Assembly: GCA_050747525.1 (NCBI GenBank)
Contig: JBOGOC010000091.1
Coordinates: forward strand, 1-64,000
From: JBOGOC01 sp050747525
GTDB taxonomy: Bacteria; Acidobacteriota; Polarisedimenticolia; JACPZX01; DASXTC01
DNA: 64,000 nucleotides
Direction: 5' to 3'
This document shows, in pieces, positions 8,801 through 17,900 of the stretch (position 1 is its first letter; each line of letters opens with the position of its first letter). The position numbers and the translations under genes are program-made. The notes under the pieces are model-generated. The model had not been told where the DNA came from. It worked only from the letters and a program-made list of their open reading frames with translations, and searched no databases.

Positions 8801-11198
8801 CAACGTGGATGGCCTCCTCCCGGACAACTGGCGCAGCGCTTGGCGCTTGAGGCGCCTGGCCACCTACCTTGAATCGATTGACGCGCAAGGAGAACTGAAG
8901 AGCTTGGCGAAGGATCGCCACCAAGTGGAGAGCGATTTGTCGCGTGCCTACCGCGATATCGTGGTGAAGCGAACATGGCTGACACTCGCGGAGAACGCTT
9001 CGCACAGTATCCGGGCCGCGCTCCAGGCGTACCTCAACGCCATTCAGAAGATCGGCAAGGGCACGGGCAAGCGTGCGGTGCGCTATCGGCATGATGCGCG
9101 TAGGGCAGCATCTCAGGCGAACCCTGCAGTGCCGTGCTGGATAATGCCACACTACCGCGTGTCCGAATCGCTGCCTGCAGAACTGGGCTGCTTCGACCTC
9201 GTCGTCATCGACGAAGCGTCGCAATCCGACCTAACGGCATTGCCTTCCTTGCTCCGGGCAAAGAAAGTTCTCATCGTCGGCGACGACAAGCAAGTCTCCC
9301 CCGAAGGCGTGGGTCTCGAGGAGGAGAAGATTCGAAGCCTCATGAGTCGCTTCCTCGGCAATCAGGTGGACACCTATCGCCCGCAGATGTCTCCGGAGCG
9401 CTCCGTCTATGACCTGTTCAAGGTAGTGTTCGCCAAGAGCGCGGTGATGCTCAAGGAGCATTTCCGCTGTGTCGGTCCGATCATCGAGTACTCCAAGCGC
9501 GAGTTCTACAATCACGAGCTGCGGCCACTTCGCATGCCCAAAGCTTCCGAGCGTCTCGACCCGCCCCTCATCGACGTGGTGGTGGAAGACGGCTATCGAA
9601 GAGGTGACGTCAATCTGCCCGAGGCGCGATTCATCGTCGATGAAATCAAGGTTATTGTGTCTGACCACAAGATGGGCGGGCACTCCATTGGGGTCGTCTC
9701 GTTGCTCGCCGATAAGCAGGCACTGTTGATATGGGAGCGGCTGACCGATGAGCTAGGACCGGAAGTAATGCAACGCCATCGCATCGCATGCGGCGATGCA
9801 CGCACGTTTCAGGGGAAAGAGCGTGACATCATGTTTCTCTCGATGGTGTCGGCGCCCAACGAGGTCGGGGCGCCGCTCTCCCGCGATACCTTCGCCCAGC
9901 GTTTCAACGTGGCGGCTTCGCGCGCGAGGGACCGGATGTACCTGGTGCGCTCGGTGACACCGGAGCATCTGAGCGAGGCGGACCGGTTGCGGCGCAGTCT
10001 CATCGCACACTTCGCCACACCCTTCGCGCAGGATGAAATGTGCGTGGAGAATCTGCGGACACTGTGCGAGTCGCCGTTCGAACGCGACATATTCGACGAA
10101 CTCGCGCAGCGCGGCTATCGGGTGACGCCTCAAGTGCGGGTCGGCCAGTACCGGATCGACATGGTTGTGGAGGGGCACAATGACGCTCGGCTGGCGGTCG
10201 AGTGCGATGGTGACAAGTACCACGGCCAAGACAAGTGGGCCGACGACATGCAGCGCCAACGGGTCCTGGAGCGCGCCGGTTGGGTGTTCTGGCGGTGTTT
10301 CGCCTCCGCCTTCATCCGCCGGCGGAAGGACATACTGGACGACCTGTTGAAAACGTTGGCCGAGCGAGGCGTCGAGCCGATTGGGGCCGAAGGTGCGCAA
10401 AGGAGCGTGCATACCGAGCGCCGCGTCGTATCGTGTCTCACGGAGCCGGCGGTAGGGCAGGGCACCGCGATGCCTGTCGAAGTGGTCAAGAGCGCACAGG
10501 CGTCGAGTCCTAAGGTAACGCCGACACAAACTAGTTCAGCAAGGGGAGACGCGCCTCCGGTAGAAACGCAGCTGCATGCATCGACTGGCGACAGGAACCT
10601 CGATGGTCATTCGCGATTGAGCGTGTCTTCGATCAACTCACGAGACACCAAGCTGCCATTCAGCGATTATGTAGAGTATGCCGGCTTTTCTGGGAATGAC
10701 CCTCGCAGCATCAGCGCGCATGAAGTCTCAGAGGCAATTGTCCGGATCGTGGAGGTTGAAGGCCCAGTGGTTGCGAAGCGAGCCTTCGACATTTACCTGA
10801 GGGGCTGCGGCATCAAGCGAATGGGCCATGAGCTACGGAGCACGATGAACAAGGCGCTGGCGGAGGCCATTCGAAAGCAGCATCTTGCTTCTGAAACTGA
10901 GGGGACCGCAAGTGGTCCGCTATTCTCGGTCGTTAGAGTGAACGGTAGCCCCATGATCAAAGTGCGGACTAGGGGGCCGCGATCCTTCGAGGAGATTCCA
11001 CCAAGCGAGCTGCAAGTTGTAGCGAAGTACTTTGTTCAACGACGCGGCCTTGTAATGGGCAGTGATCAACACCTGCGTGCGGTGTTAGAATGCTTTGATC
11101 TGAAGCGCCTGACTACGCAAGTCAGTACGGCGCTGTTGAAGATTATGGAAAGGAGCATCCCGTACGTGGATGAGTTCTTGAGTGACATGCACGAATAG
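5820..11198 (+). CDS. Large SF1 helicase-nuclease with DUF3320-like tail
   Basis: 1792 residues; start uncertain (ATG 5820, 5856 or 5889). An N-terminal region of ~400 residues of unknown fold precedes a superfamily 1, Upf1-like helicase. Walker A is GPPGTGKT at 444-451, a long charged helical insert (about 500-1060) follows, then DEAS with D1131/E1132, GDDKQVSP, and motif VI (FNVAASRARDRMYLV) near 1361. The helicase is followed by a PD-(D/E)XK nuclease of the Vsr/MTES_1575 type (RIDMVV near 1445, then VECDGD with E1461 and D1463). The C-terminal domain near 1638-1690 (IVEVEGPV, then GIKRMG) matches DUF3320. Helicase-Vsr-type proteins are found in defence islands (Hhe-like), but the N-terminus lacks the L-L-D-L-S-L-R-N motif of DUF4011. 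Role in anti-phage defence or repair is inferred. Confidence 0.88.
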   Translation: MRDEGDRQECDGMKAPADDVGSLMSVERSRLLSLIEFSAQSARLRGKPAATVAAHGLFALYEHEIKGLPGIHINANGAESEDEVWLAVERLHEMSPPDIASAVLRPWVQMTQGPTEEPRLREAIDGASLIAEGTHCSSACSPEQGKPVIAPQTTVMLSDYDKLALVKAQFATYLDTKWRPWAGEEKLRRMTIRLYSQLFTLKQRLEGGIVEAQLELVWGVGLGIWNSGGATLCYPLVGRLVELSLNPVTAEVEIRPRDVDARIEIDWYASVDNPGVADLEKAAKEFFGKATTTFSPFDRGTFEPLLRTATTNLDANGIYWPNEAQAEDRTLPKADDKLKVTDTWVLFARPRTNSLFLQDLEKLKKEAEEAESFPPAVSAVVTDPDTTNPVVELPSFRGVSASYHSESNTSGKKARDLYFPKAFNDEQVRIIQLLDISDGVVVQGPPGTGKTHTIANVICHYLAVGKRVLVTSMKDPALAVLQEQLPEEIRPLAISLLTSEQKGMKQFEHAIHKIASEIQGLDRGSTARSINHLEESVDALHGKLASIDRKIGEWARRNLAKVTMETEEIDPQDAAREVVQNAGQFEWIPDSLGIAPEFAPQFSDADVVRLREARRTLGQDIDYLDASLPQLVELPDSKALLEIHQDLSQFERLKQAVADGDVPALADSSQQTLAFAQTLLMHIETVQRLRDHVIQANRPWTVAMRERLRHVSNDNLLPILEALGAELEQAVERRKAFLERPVTTPAGIELDTELVEAVRNLTDGKSAFGLKGLFGKSAQKQQLDSIRVLGDPPADAESWEHVAEHLVLLKRLRELALRWNALAQELQLEAVPGDRPESGLAAAQGYALYLKVKDVVKTEGQLRTAASDVFPNWAHVHEVADDMQRMAELEKALRHHLTKNRLANVWAHKERLQKVLEGRTGRVIKDIRRFLAETLGNPEIEDVQMQAEWTALMAELYRVLGLGTHLAALREGCGRVEDSGAARYAASLRRSLEGNVDGLLPDNWRSAWRLRRLATYLESIDAQGELKSLAKDRHQVESDLSRAYRDIVVKRTWLTLAENASHSIRAALQAYLNAIQKIGKGTGKRAVRYRHDARRAASQANPAVPCWIMPHYRVSESLPAELGCFDLVVIDEASQSDLTALPSLLRAKKVLIVGDDKQVSPEGVGLEEEKIRSLMSRFLGNQVDTYRPQMSPERSVYDLFKVVFAKSAVMLKEHFRCVGPIIEYSKREFYNHELRPLRMPKASERLDPPLIDVVVEDGYRRGDVNLPEARFIVDEIKVIVSDHKMGGHSIGVVSLLADKQALLIWERLTDELGPEVMQRHRIACGDARTFQGKERDIMFLSMVSAPNEVGAPLSRDTFAQRFNVAASRARDRMYLVRSVTPEHLSEADRLRRSLIAHFATPFAQDEMCVENLRTLCESPFERDIFDELAQRGYRVTPQVRVGQYRIDMVVEGHNDARLAVECDGDKYHGQDKWADDMQRQRVLERAGWVFWRCFASAFIRRRKDILDDLLKTLAERGVEPIGAEGAQRSVHTERRVVSCLTEPAVGQGTAMPVEVVKSAQASSPKVTPTQTSSARGDAPPVETQLHASTGDRNLDGHSRLSVSSINSRDTKLPFSDYVEYAGFSGNDPRSISAHEVSEAIVRIVEVEGPVVAKRAFDIYLRGCGIKRMGHELRSTMNKALAEAIRKQHLASETEGTASGPLFSVVRVNGSPMIKVRTRGPRSFEEIPPSELQVVAKYFVQRRGLVMGSDQHLRAVLECFDLKRLTTQVSTALLKIMERSIPYVDEFLSDMHE

Positions 11199-11286
11199 CG
11201 TCCTGGAACGCACTCACAGCCGAATGAACTCATTTTCGACATCGTGTCGTAGCAGGATGTCGGCTACTCGCAGGGCGCACACCGTG

Positions 11287-11607
11287 CTACCCTCCCATCC
11301 TCTCCGCCGCCCTGATCGCGGCCTGGATCCCCTTCTCCGCGCGAATCTTCTTGATGGCGGCAGCGGCCCGCGGCTTCATCCCGCGCAGCGTGCCCATGTA
11401 TCGGCCCTGCAGCTTGAGGGCGGCGCGGCGCTTGGGGGTGATGGTGATGGTCCGGCGGGCCGGTGCGGACGCGAGGGGCCGGCTACCGTTGCGACCGTTC
11501 TTCACAGCCTCCTCCAGCGCCGGCCCCATCCTTGCGAATGCGGCCGCCAGCTGGGCGAAGGAGCGGCGGATCATGTGTATCTCTCGGGCGACAGACTTTC
11601 GAGCCAT
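11287..11607 (-). CDS. Small basic protein, putative nucleic-acid binding
   Basis: 106 residues from the ATG at 11607, which has GGAG 6 bases upstream; the frame extends a little further without such a site. The N-terminal half is helical. The C-terminal half is strongly basic and carries a compact motif (TPKRRAALKLQGRYMG, then a Lys/Arg-rich helix with KKIRAEKG and a last A-A-I-x-x-A-E-R helix). I recall this K-L-Q-G-R-Y-M-G pattern from small uncharacterised proteins in soil bacteria, with no known function. DNA or RNA binding is inferred from charge. It lies downstream of and opposite to the helicase-nuclease gene. Confidence 0.6.
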   Translation of the reverse strand: MARKSVAREIHMIRRSFAQLAAAFARMGPALEEAVKNGRNGSRPLASAPARRTITITPKRRAALKLQGRYMGTLRGMKPRAAAAIKKIRAEKGIQAAIRAAERMGG

Positions 11608-11701
11608 GGCGTATCTCCACAAGGGCAGGTTGTGATGGACCGGATTGACGATTGACGGGGCGAATGTACCACAGACTGGTAGTGTGACGAGTCGACCACT
11701 G

Positions 11702-13948
11702 TCAATCCATTCCCTGTCGTTTGCTGATTGCTGCCATCGCCGTATGGAACTCGAGTACTGGCCAGTCGTCAGTGTTTCTCGGAGTGTTCGGAGTCACGGA
11801 CGCAGCCATGGCCTCGGAGGTTGTGGCGAGCTGAGAGAGGAGATCGTGGAGGTTCTCTGATGAAAGCGGGAAACCTTCGAGTGCTCTGGAAATGTCGGTC
11901 GTGATCGAAGGGACGGCCAGAGACTCGGCAACTCGCTCAATCGAGGGCCGTAGAGGAGATATCGAGGCCAGGAAGATGATGTCGCTTGGGCCGTTCTCGA
12001 ACGCGACGACGTTCGGGAAAACATCCAGCAAGGTCGCCGCCACGATATGAATATCCTCCGGACCCATTTCGTAGTCCGGTACCCACGTCGCGAAGATGCC
12101 GCCAGGCTGCAGGCGGCTTCTGACCAGAGCGTAGAACTCGGTTGTGAAAAGTCCCGAGACCCCCGAGACCCAAAGGTGAGACGGCTCGGAGATGATGACG
12201 TCGTAGGTCTGAGGGCTGCTATTCAGAAGCATCCGGCCATCCGTGACGTTGAGGGTGAGCCTTGGGTCGTTCATGGCGTTGTCGTTGAGATCCGAGAAGA
12301 ACCGCTTAGCCGTAAAGGCGATCTGAGGATCAAGCTCGGCTTGAGTGATGACCTTGACCTGAGGATGGTGAGCGATGGCCGCGAGGGTGAATCCAGCTCC
12401 GAGGCCGATATTCAGGACCTGAGAAGGGGCGGCATGCATCAGCAGAGGAAGGTGGCCGATGAGGGACTGCGTGGAAACGTCCCCGGGGGCGTTGGAAGCC
12501 TCCGACCGTCCGTTGTGTCTGAGGTAGCGGTAGGAGGCATCCTGGGTCACGGTGGTAACCCCGTACGCGCTGAACCCACGGTAGAGCACGCTCTCCTTGG
12601 CGCGTGCCATTCTGAATTCTTCGAAGGAGTTGAAGCGGAGACCGTGGTAGTAGGCCGCGAAAGAAGCCTGCGGCTCGGGCAGAAAGAGCCCGATCGCCGG
12701 AACAACAGCCATGGACACGGCGAACGCCGTCCGTAAGGATGGTTGGCGGCTCATAGGGCCAACCCACCATCCGCAGACGATGTAGATGCCTGCGGCCGCC
12801 AGCACCGTAGCCCTGAGGCCCAGCAGCGGAATGAGCACCAGCCCTCCGGCAAGAGCGCCGAGCACTCCGCCTAGGGTGTTGAGGCCATACAGTCTGGCCA
12901 CCGCATTGCCGGGTTCAGGGCTCGCGGCGGCGAGCAGCTTCACTCCCAGACTGAAGCCAGCTCCCATCGCTCCGGCAGGGATGATGATACTGGCCAACCC
13001 AAGGAGAAACAGAAGGGACTGGAACAACCATGCACCACTGCTCGCGCCGTAGGCAGCAAGGTATAGACGCTCCCATACCGGAGAAATGACGAGTAACGCC
13101 GGTGCGGTTCCTCCCACGAGCAAGAGCAGCGCTCCAAGCGAGCCGCGAAGATCTGTGACTGCTTCGATGCGTCCTCTCATGAGCTGACTTCCGACACCAA
13201 GCGCGGCAAGAAACGCCGCAACCGTGAGCGCGAAAGAGAAAGTCGAGGTACCGATCACGAGAGTGAAGAGCCTGATCCAGGCCACCTCGAGGACAAGAGC
13301 GGCAGCACCCGTCGCGAAGAAGAGGCTGAGAATCCAGGACGACTGCTGTCCAGGCTGAGACCTGCGAGAGGGTTCGCCGGGTTTCGAGTTCGCCCGGAAC
13401 AGCAGCAGCGCGGACAGAGCAAGACCTGCACCGGCCAGAACTCCAGTTGCGCGCAGCCCTAGAGCGGGTATGAGGAACAGGCCGGCTGCTATGGCTCCGG
13501 CAGCGGCTCCGAGGGTATCAGCAGCGTAGGTTGAAGCAGTGCTACGTCCAAGTGCTGACCCTGCAGAATGCATGGTTGTAAGCGCGGGATACGAGTAACC
13601 CACAGCCATACCCACGGGGACGACCATGAGGCAAAGCAGCATCGCTCGCAGGGCGAGGACGGCCGGCATGACACCACCCAGCCAGGTTAGGGAAGGACTG
13701 AGAGCGGCGGACAGGAGCGCCCCCGCAGCCAGAAGCCACGCACAGCGGCGCGAAAGCCGCCCCGGCACTCCCATCGAAGCAGCCCACCCTCCCAGCCCGA
13801 TTCCAGCCAGGAAGGCAGCCAGAAGGACGGCGTTCGCTTGGGCGGTGGCGCCTAGGAACGTCGCGGCCTTTCGCGAGGCGACCACTTCGAACACGAGCGA
13901 GCAGGCGTTTACCAGAAAGACAGCCAGGATGACCAGTGACCTGCTCAA
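11702..13948 (-). CDS. Membrane-fused spermidine synthase-like protein
   Basis: 748 residues. The N-terminal ~450 residues contain many hydrophobic helices arranged like a transporter-type membrane domain. The C-terminal part, about 470-690, is a Rossmann-type aminopropyltransferase/methyltransferase fold: VLNIGLGAG for cofactor binding, then VTDGRMLL, and DVIISEPSHLW near the active site. Proteins fused this way are annotated as fused MFS/spermidine synthase and many have no proven polyamine activity. The ATG overlaps the stop of the upstream TPR gene by 4 bases (13945-13948), so the two form an operon. The second aspartate of the classical spermidine-synthase gate is replaced in the motif I see (SEPSH), so the substrate may differ. 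Confidence 0.82.
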   Translation of the reverse strand: MSRSLVILAVFLVNACSLVFEVVASRKAATFLGATAQANAVLLAAFLAGIGLGGWAASMGVPGRLSRRCAWLLAAGALLSAALSPSLTWLGGVMPAVLALRAMLLCLMVVPVGMAVGYSYPALTTMHSAGSALGRSTASTYAADTLGAAAGAIAAGLFLIPALGLRATGVLAGAGLALSALLLFRANSKPGEPSRRSQPGQQSSWILSLFFATGAAALVLEVAWIRLFTLVIGTSTFSFALTVAAFLAALGVGSQLMRGRIEAVTDLRGSLGALLLLVGGTAPALLVISPVWERLYLAAYGASSGAWLFQSLLFLLGLASIIIPAGAMGAGFSLGVKLLAAASPEPGNAVARLYGLNTLGGVLGALAGGLVLIPLLGLRATVLAAAGIYIVCGWWVGPMSRQPSLRTAFAVSMAVVPAIGLFLPEPQASFAAYYHGLRFNSFEEFRMARAKESVLYRGFSAYGVTTVTQDASYRYLRHNGRSEASNAPGDVSTQSLIGHLPLLMHAAPSQVLNIGLGAGFTLAAIAHHPQVKVITQAELDPQIAFTAKRFFSDLNDNAMNDPRLTLNVTDGRMLLNSSPQTYDVIISEPSHLWVSGVSGLFTTEFYALVRSRLQPGGIFATWVPDYEMGPEDIHIVAATLLDVFPNVVAFENGPSDIIFLASISPLRPSIERVAESLAVPSITTDISRALEGFPLSSENLHDLLSQLATTSEAMAASVTPNTPRNTDDWPVLEFHTAMAAISKRQGMD

Positions 13949-14844
13949 TCGGGGGCCTTTGGGGAGGTCAATATCCTAAGGTTGCGCTCTGCCTCGTAGA
14001 GGTCCGGCTGCAGCCGAAGGGCCAGCTTGAAGTCAGCCTGGGCCTGTTCCAAGTTGCCAAGTCGAGCATGAACCAGACCCCGGTTGTTGTGGGCCTGGGC
14101 GTCAGCGGGGTAGAGCCGGATGGCGGTGTCGAAGCTGGCGAGGGCCTTCTCGAGCTTCCCCAGCTTCATGAGGTCGATTCCCTGGTTGTACCAGGCGGCC
14201 ACAAGCTGAGGGTGCAACCGCAGGGCCTTCTTGTAGCGTCCCAGGGCTTCCTTGGTCATCCCCTGCTTGCTGAGCGCCACCCCTTGGTTGGACAGCAGGT
14301 GTGCGATGACCTCGTCGTCGTTCAGGTCGCGCATGAACACGCCGGCGTCGATCGCTGCCTGGTCGATCCTGTGTCGGCGGCGATAGATGTCGTCGTCCAA
14401 CTCGGTGCCGCCTTCCATGACATCGACGTTGCGGACACGGTCGGGCAGACGGACGCGGATGAACACGTGCACCGGTGTCGCGACGGCGTGAGCGTCGAGC
14501 CCCAGCTGGCGGGCCATCGAGAGGTAGACGATGGCCAGGCCCACGCAGGTTCCGCGGCGGTTGGCCAGGACGGCGGCGAGGGAGGAGCCTTCGGGTGTCG
14601 TGGAGTCGCTGAGGGGAGTGAAGCCGCTGGCCCCGAAGAAGTGGGCGTTTAGGGCGTCGAGGGAATGGTCGAGCCCAGCTACCTCCCGTTCAAGGGCTGC
14701 CAACACCGAGCGGGTCGGCTGTGTCTCATCGGTAGCAAGGGCACGAGAGACCAGATCCTTCTCGGCAAGCGTGACGCCTGGCGCAAGCAGGAGAGTGGAT
14801 GCGATAACCGCATGAACGATTCGTGGAGTTCGCACGAGAAACAT
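13945..14844 (-). CDS. Exported transglutaminase-like (SirB1 type) TPR protein
   Basis: 299 residues from the ATG at 14844 (MFLVRTPRIV); the frame is open to 14943 but only through a TTG. A signal peptide or anchor (HAVIASTLLLAPGVTLA) is followed by a transglutaminase-like core with C100 (RRGTCVG), H126 (TPVHVFI) and D141 (NVDV), the Cys-His-Asp arrangement of the family. Residues ~190-299 hold three TPRs (for example AWYNQGIDLMKLGKLEKA). It is the first gene of an operon with the spermidine-synthase-like gene. Related proteins are often called SirB1-like; whether they act as proteases, acyltransferases or binding modules is unknown. Confidence 0.8.
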   Translation of the reverse strand: MFLVRTPRIVHAVIASTLLLAPGVTLAEKDLVSRALATDETQPTRSVLAALEREVAGLDHSLDALNAHFFGASGFTPLSDSTTPEGSSLAAVLANRRGTCVGLAIVYLSMARQLGLDAHAVATPVHVFIRVRLPDRVRNVDVMEGGTELDDDIYRRRHRIDQAAIDAGVFMRDLNDDEVIAHLLSNQGVALSKQGMTKEALGRYKKALRLHPQLVAAWYNQGIDLMKLGKLEKALASFDTAIRLYPADAQAHNNRGLVHARLGNLEQAQADFKLALRLQPDLYEAERNLRILTSPKAPD

Positions 14845-14845
14845 T

Positions 14846-14874
14846 TTGACACGGCTTGCGGAAAACGGTAGAAG
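14846..14874 (+). promoter_or_regulatory. Candidate sigma-70 promoter for the Rhs gene
   Basis: TTGACA (14846-14851), a 17-base spacer and TAGAAG (14869-14874). A transcript would start near 14882, 76 bases before the Rhs start codon. It lies in the divergent gap between the TPR gene and the Rhs gene. Confidence 0.45.
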
Positions 14875-14957
14875 GATAGCATCACGAGTGCCGGCCACCT
14901 CAAGGTAACGGGAGTCCACTCGTAGGAAACAAAACCAAGTCAAGAGGAGGAGTGTCG

Positions 14958-17900
14958 GTGTACTTTCGGAGTGTCCATCGCGGACTATGCCTCGCGGCTC
15001 TCGCTGTCACCATCCTCTGCTTTTCATCGCCGTTACCGGCCCTCGACGATAACCTAACCAAGGGCGCTACCCAAAACCATGTATTCGAAGCAGGCATGTG
15101 GGGAGAAGACATCGACCTGTTGAACGGGGGCCTGAACCTCTCCATACCCATCGGCCCTAACTACAAGGTTTCCGCCGATGTTTCACTTCAGCTCAAGCTC
15201 ACGTACTCAAGTAAACTGTGGGTCTTCGAAGATTCTGAGGATTTCTACGGCGGCAACAAGCGGCATCGGTCACGGTCTCGCTTGCAAGGTCATGGCCAGG
15301 CTGGCCTTGGATTCATGCTCCACATGGGACGAATCCTTACCCGTGCCAATTCAGTTGAATGTGACGCATTCGACCCCAACAAGAGCCGGGTGGAAGAGCA
15401 TGTCTTTGAGGACTCAACAGGAGCCGTTCACACGGACCAAGGACCAGCCTATTGGAGAGGGTCGCCAGACGGTAGCTACACGCGCTTCAATGGAACTGGT
15501 TCCGTTCAGACCCCTGACGGTATCAAGCGAACTCTGGGCCATACGGTAAGCGATCTTGCGACCACGGACTGGCCGAAGTGTGCATCGGTGTACCCGCCAC
15601 CGCCGGGATCCTCCAATGCAGGCTACGATGTCTACACGAACGATTACAGAGGCAACTACGTTACACAAATCGAGCGGTCAGGGCAACCGAGCAACTACTT
15701 CCACATTGACTATGATCCCAATGTCGGGATGCAACATCTAATAAAGACGATCACTCCTTACCGAAATGGAATTCCCGATCATTCCCAAGCGATTACGTTT
15801 GAAAATAGCAGGGAGCATCCATCTCTTCCTGGACAGCCGCCCCTCAGCATGGGGTATGTGAAGAGTATCACCTTACCTGTCTTTAGCAGTGATCCAAACA
15901 CTGTTGTCACTGCAACCTACGTATTCAACTATACGGTCGACACACTTCAAGACTTGTTCGTAAATCCCCTAGATCCTAATGATCCTGACAAGGCCCTCGA
16001 CAATCAGGATGTGGATCCAAATAAGTCGGACAAATTCGAGGACGTTCTTCTGCTGACGAAGATTGATTTTCCCTCCTCGCCTGGACAGCAAGCGTTCTCC
16101 ATGAGTTTCGGGTATAGCGGTCCAGGCTTCTGGGGGAGAAATGTAGGCCTGCTAAGGTCGCGAACTCTGCCAACCGGTGCGGGTATTGAATATGATTATG
16201 GTTTTTACGAATTCAGCCCAGAAGTGTGTAGCCCTGGAATGATGGGCACTTGTCCAGAAATACAAGGTTGCACACCCTCATCTGGTGCTTCGGTATGCAG
16301 CAGCCAACTGGATCCCGCTGGCATGACCATTGGTGTCGTGGCGAAGCGGATCAAGCCGACTCCAGGACAGAGCTTCGAATGGAAGTACGATAGAAACACT
16401 CATGCCGAGGGACGTCCCAACCCTGCTGCAGTTGTCGTGTCCGACCCATTGGGGAACGACACCGTCACGTACTTCCACGCGCAAAGCTGGGATGCTAGGC
16501 CGACACCTCATCCTGTGCTTGTGAATTTCTATCACAATAATATCTGGAACAACGGCCTGTCGTACAAGACTGAATACTATAAAGGAGCTTCAGCTAATCC
16601 AGGTAATTTAGTACGCACAGAGTACCAAGTGTGGGAGGACGACGTCGACAATCCAACTATCCCGACAGATTACAGGCATACTGGCAATTACAAACGCATT
16701 ATAGAGACCGGCACGATTTATAACGACGACGGCGGGAGGTTGGCTAGAGCTGAAATGAAGGGATGGGACGGCCTGGGTCATTTTCGTGAGACAACGGAGT
16801 TTGGTTTTGACGGCCTTCCCTACAGAATTCACCGAACGGACCACAACAGCATCACAGACCCTTCCTCTCTGTGCCCCGGACTCTCACAGGCACACTGCAA
16901 TAATTGGATCTTGTGGAACAAGACCTACTCTCAGGTACTAGATCGCTCAGGTACACTACAGAAACGGTCTGAGTACGCTTACGATCCGCTGGGATTCCTC
17001 CGACTCCAACAAGACCTACTGACTCTTCCGATCGCAATTGGTTCGGAATTGATTTCCGGTGACCCGAACAGCGGAACCGCGGGTGATGTGAAGACACAGT
17101 TCTACTACGAGGGTGATCCTGACTGTCCGGATCCAAACACACGATATGCAAGCGGGAATGTATGCAAGAAGGTTGTAAGCGACTACGCAGCGTTCTCACA
17201 CACCGAGCACTACACATATGAGAAGGGCACCTATCTCCAGAAGCGCAAGATAGTTGGTATTGATCCCTGGTTTCCTGTGGACAACGACGTAGACCTGAGT
17301 ACTGGACTTGTAAGGGCATCACGGGATCCTGCCGGCGTGCAGACAACCTTCGAGTATGACAAGTTGGGTCGACTTCTCTCGGTCGTGCCAGGTTCGGTTG
17401 CTGATTCGAGTGGTGCAACTGAGGCGATAGCAAACATTACTTACCCATCGATACTCACTACCAGGCTAGAACAGGCTATTAGCGGCAACGACAAAATATT
17501 CTCCGAGTTCAGCTTCGACACGTTAGGGCGACTGACTAGGACAGATAGACGACAATGGGACGGAAACCTCAAGAGTCAGTCGCGAACGTATGACATTCTG
17601 AACCGAGTGACGTTTGAAAGTGAATGGGGAAGTTCTGTAGCTGGTACTGAATTCGACTATAGAATCTTTAGCGACCCCAACCATCCATACACCGATCCCA
17701 TCGGAAGGGTTCAGGCGACGACAACGGCCGATGGCCATGTCACACGGTTCTCATACAGAGGGACTGCATCAACCGTTACTGTCGAAGGGATCGAAACAGG
17801 CACGGACCCAAATGCCCCGCAGGAGGTCGACTCACGGACCACCCACGATCGAGATGGATTCGGGCGACTGCTCAGCGTGGTCCAAGAGCGCATCATTCCA

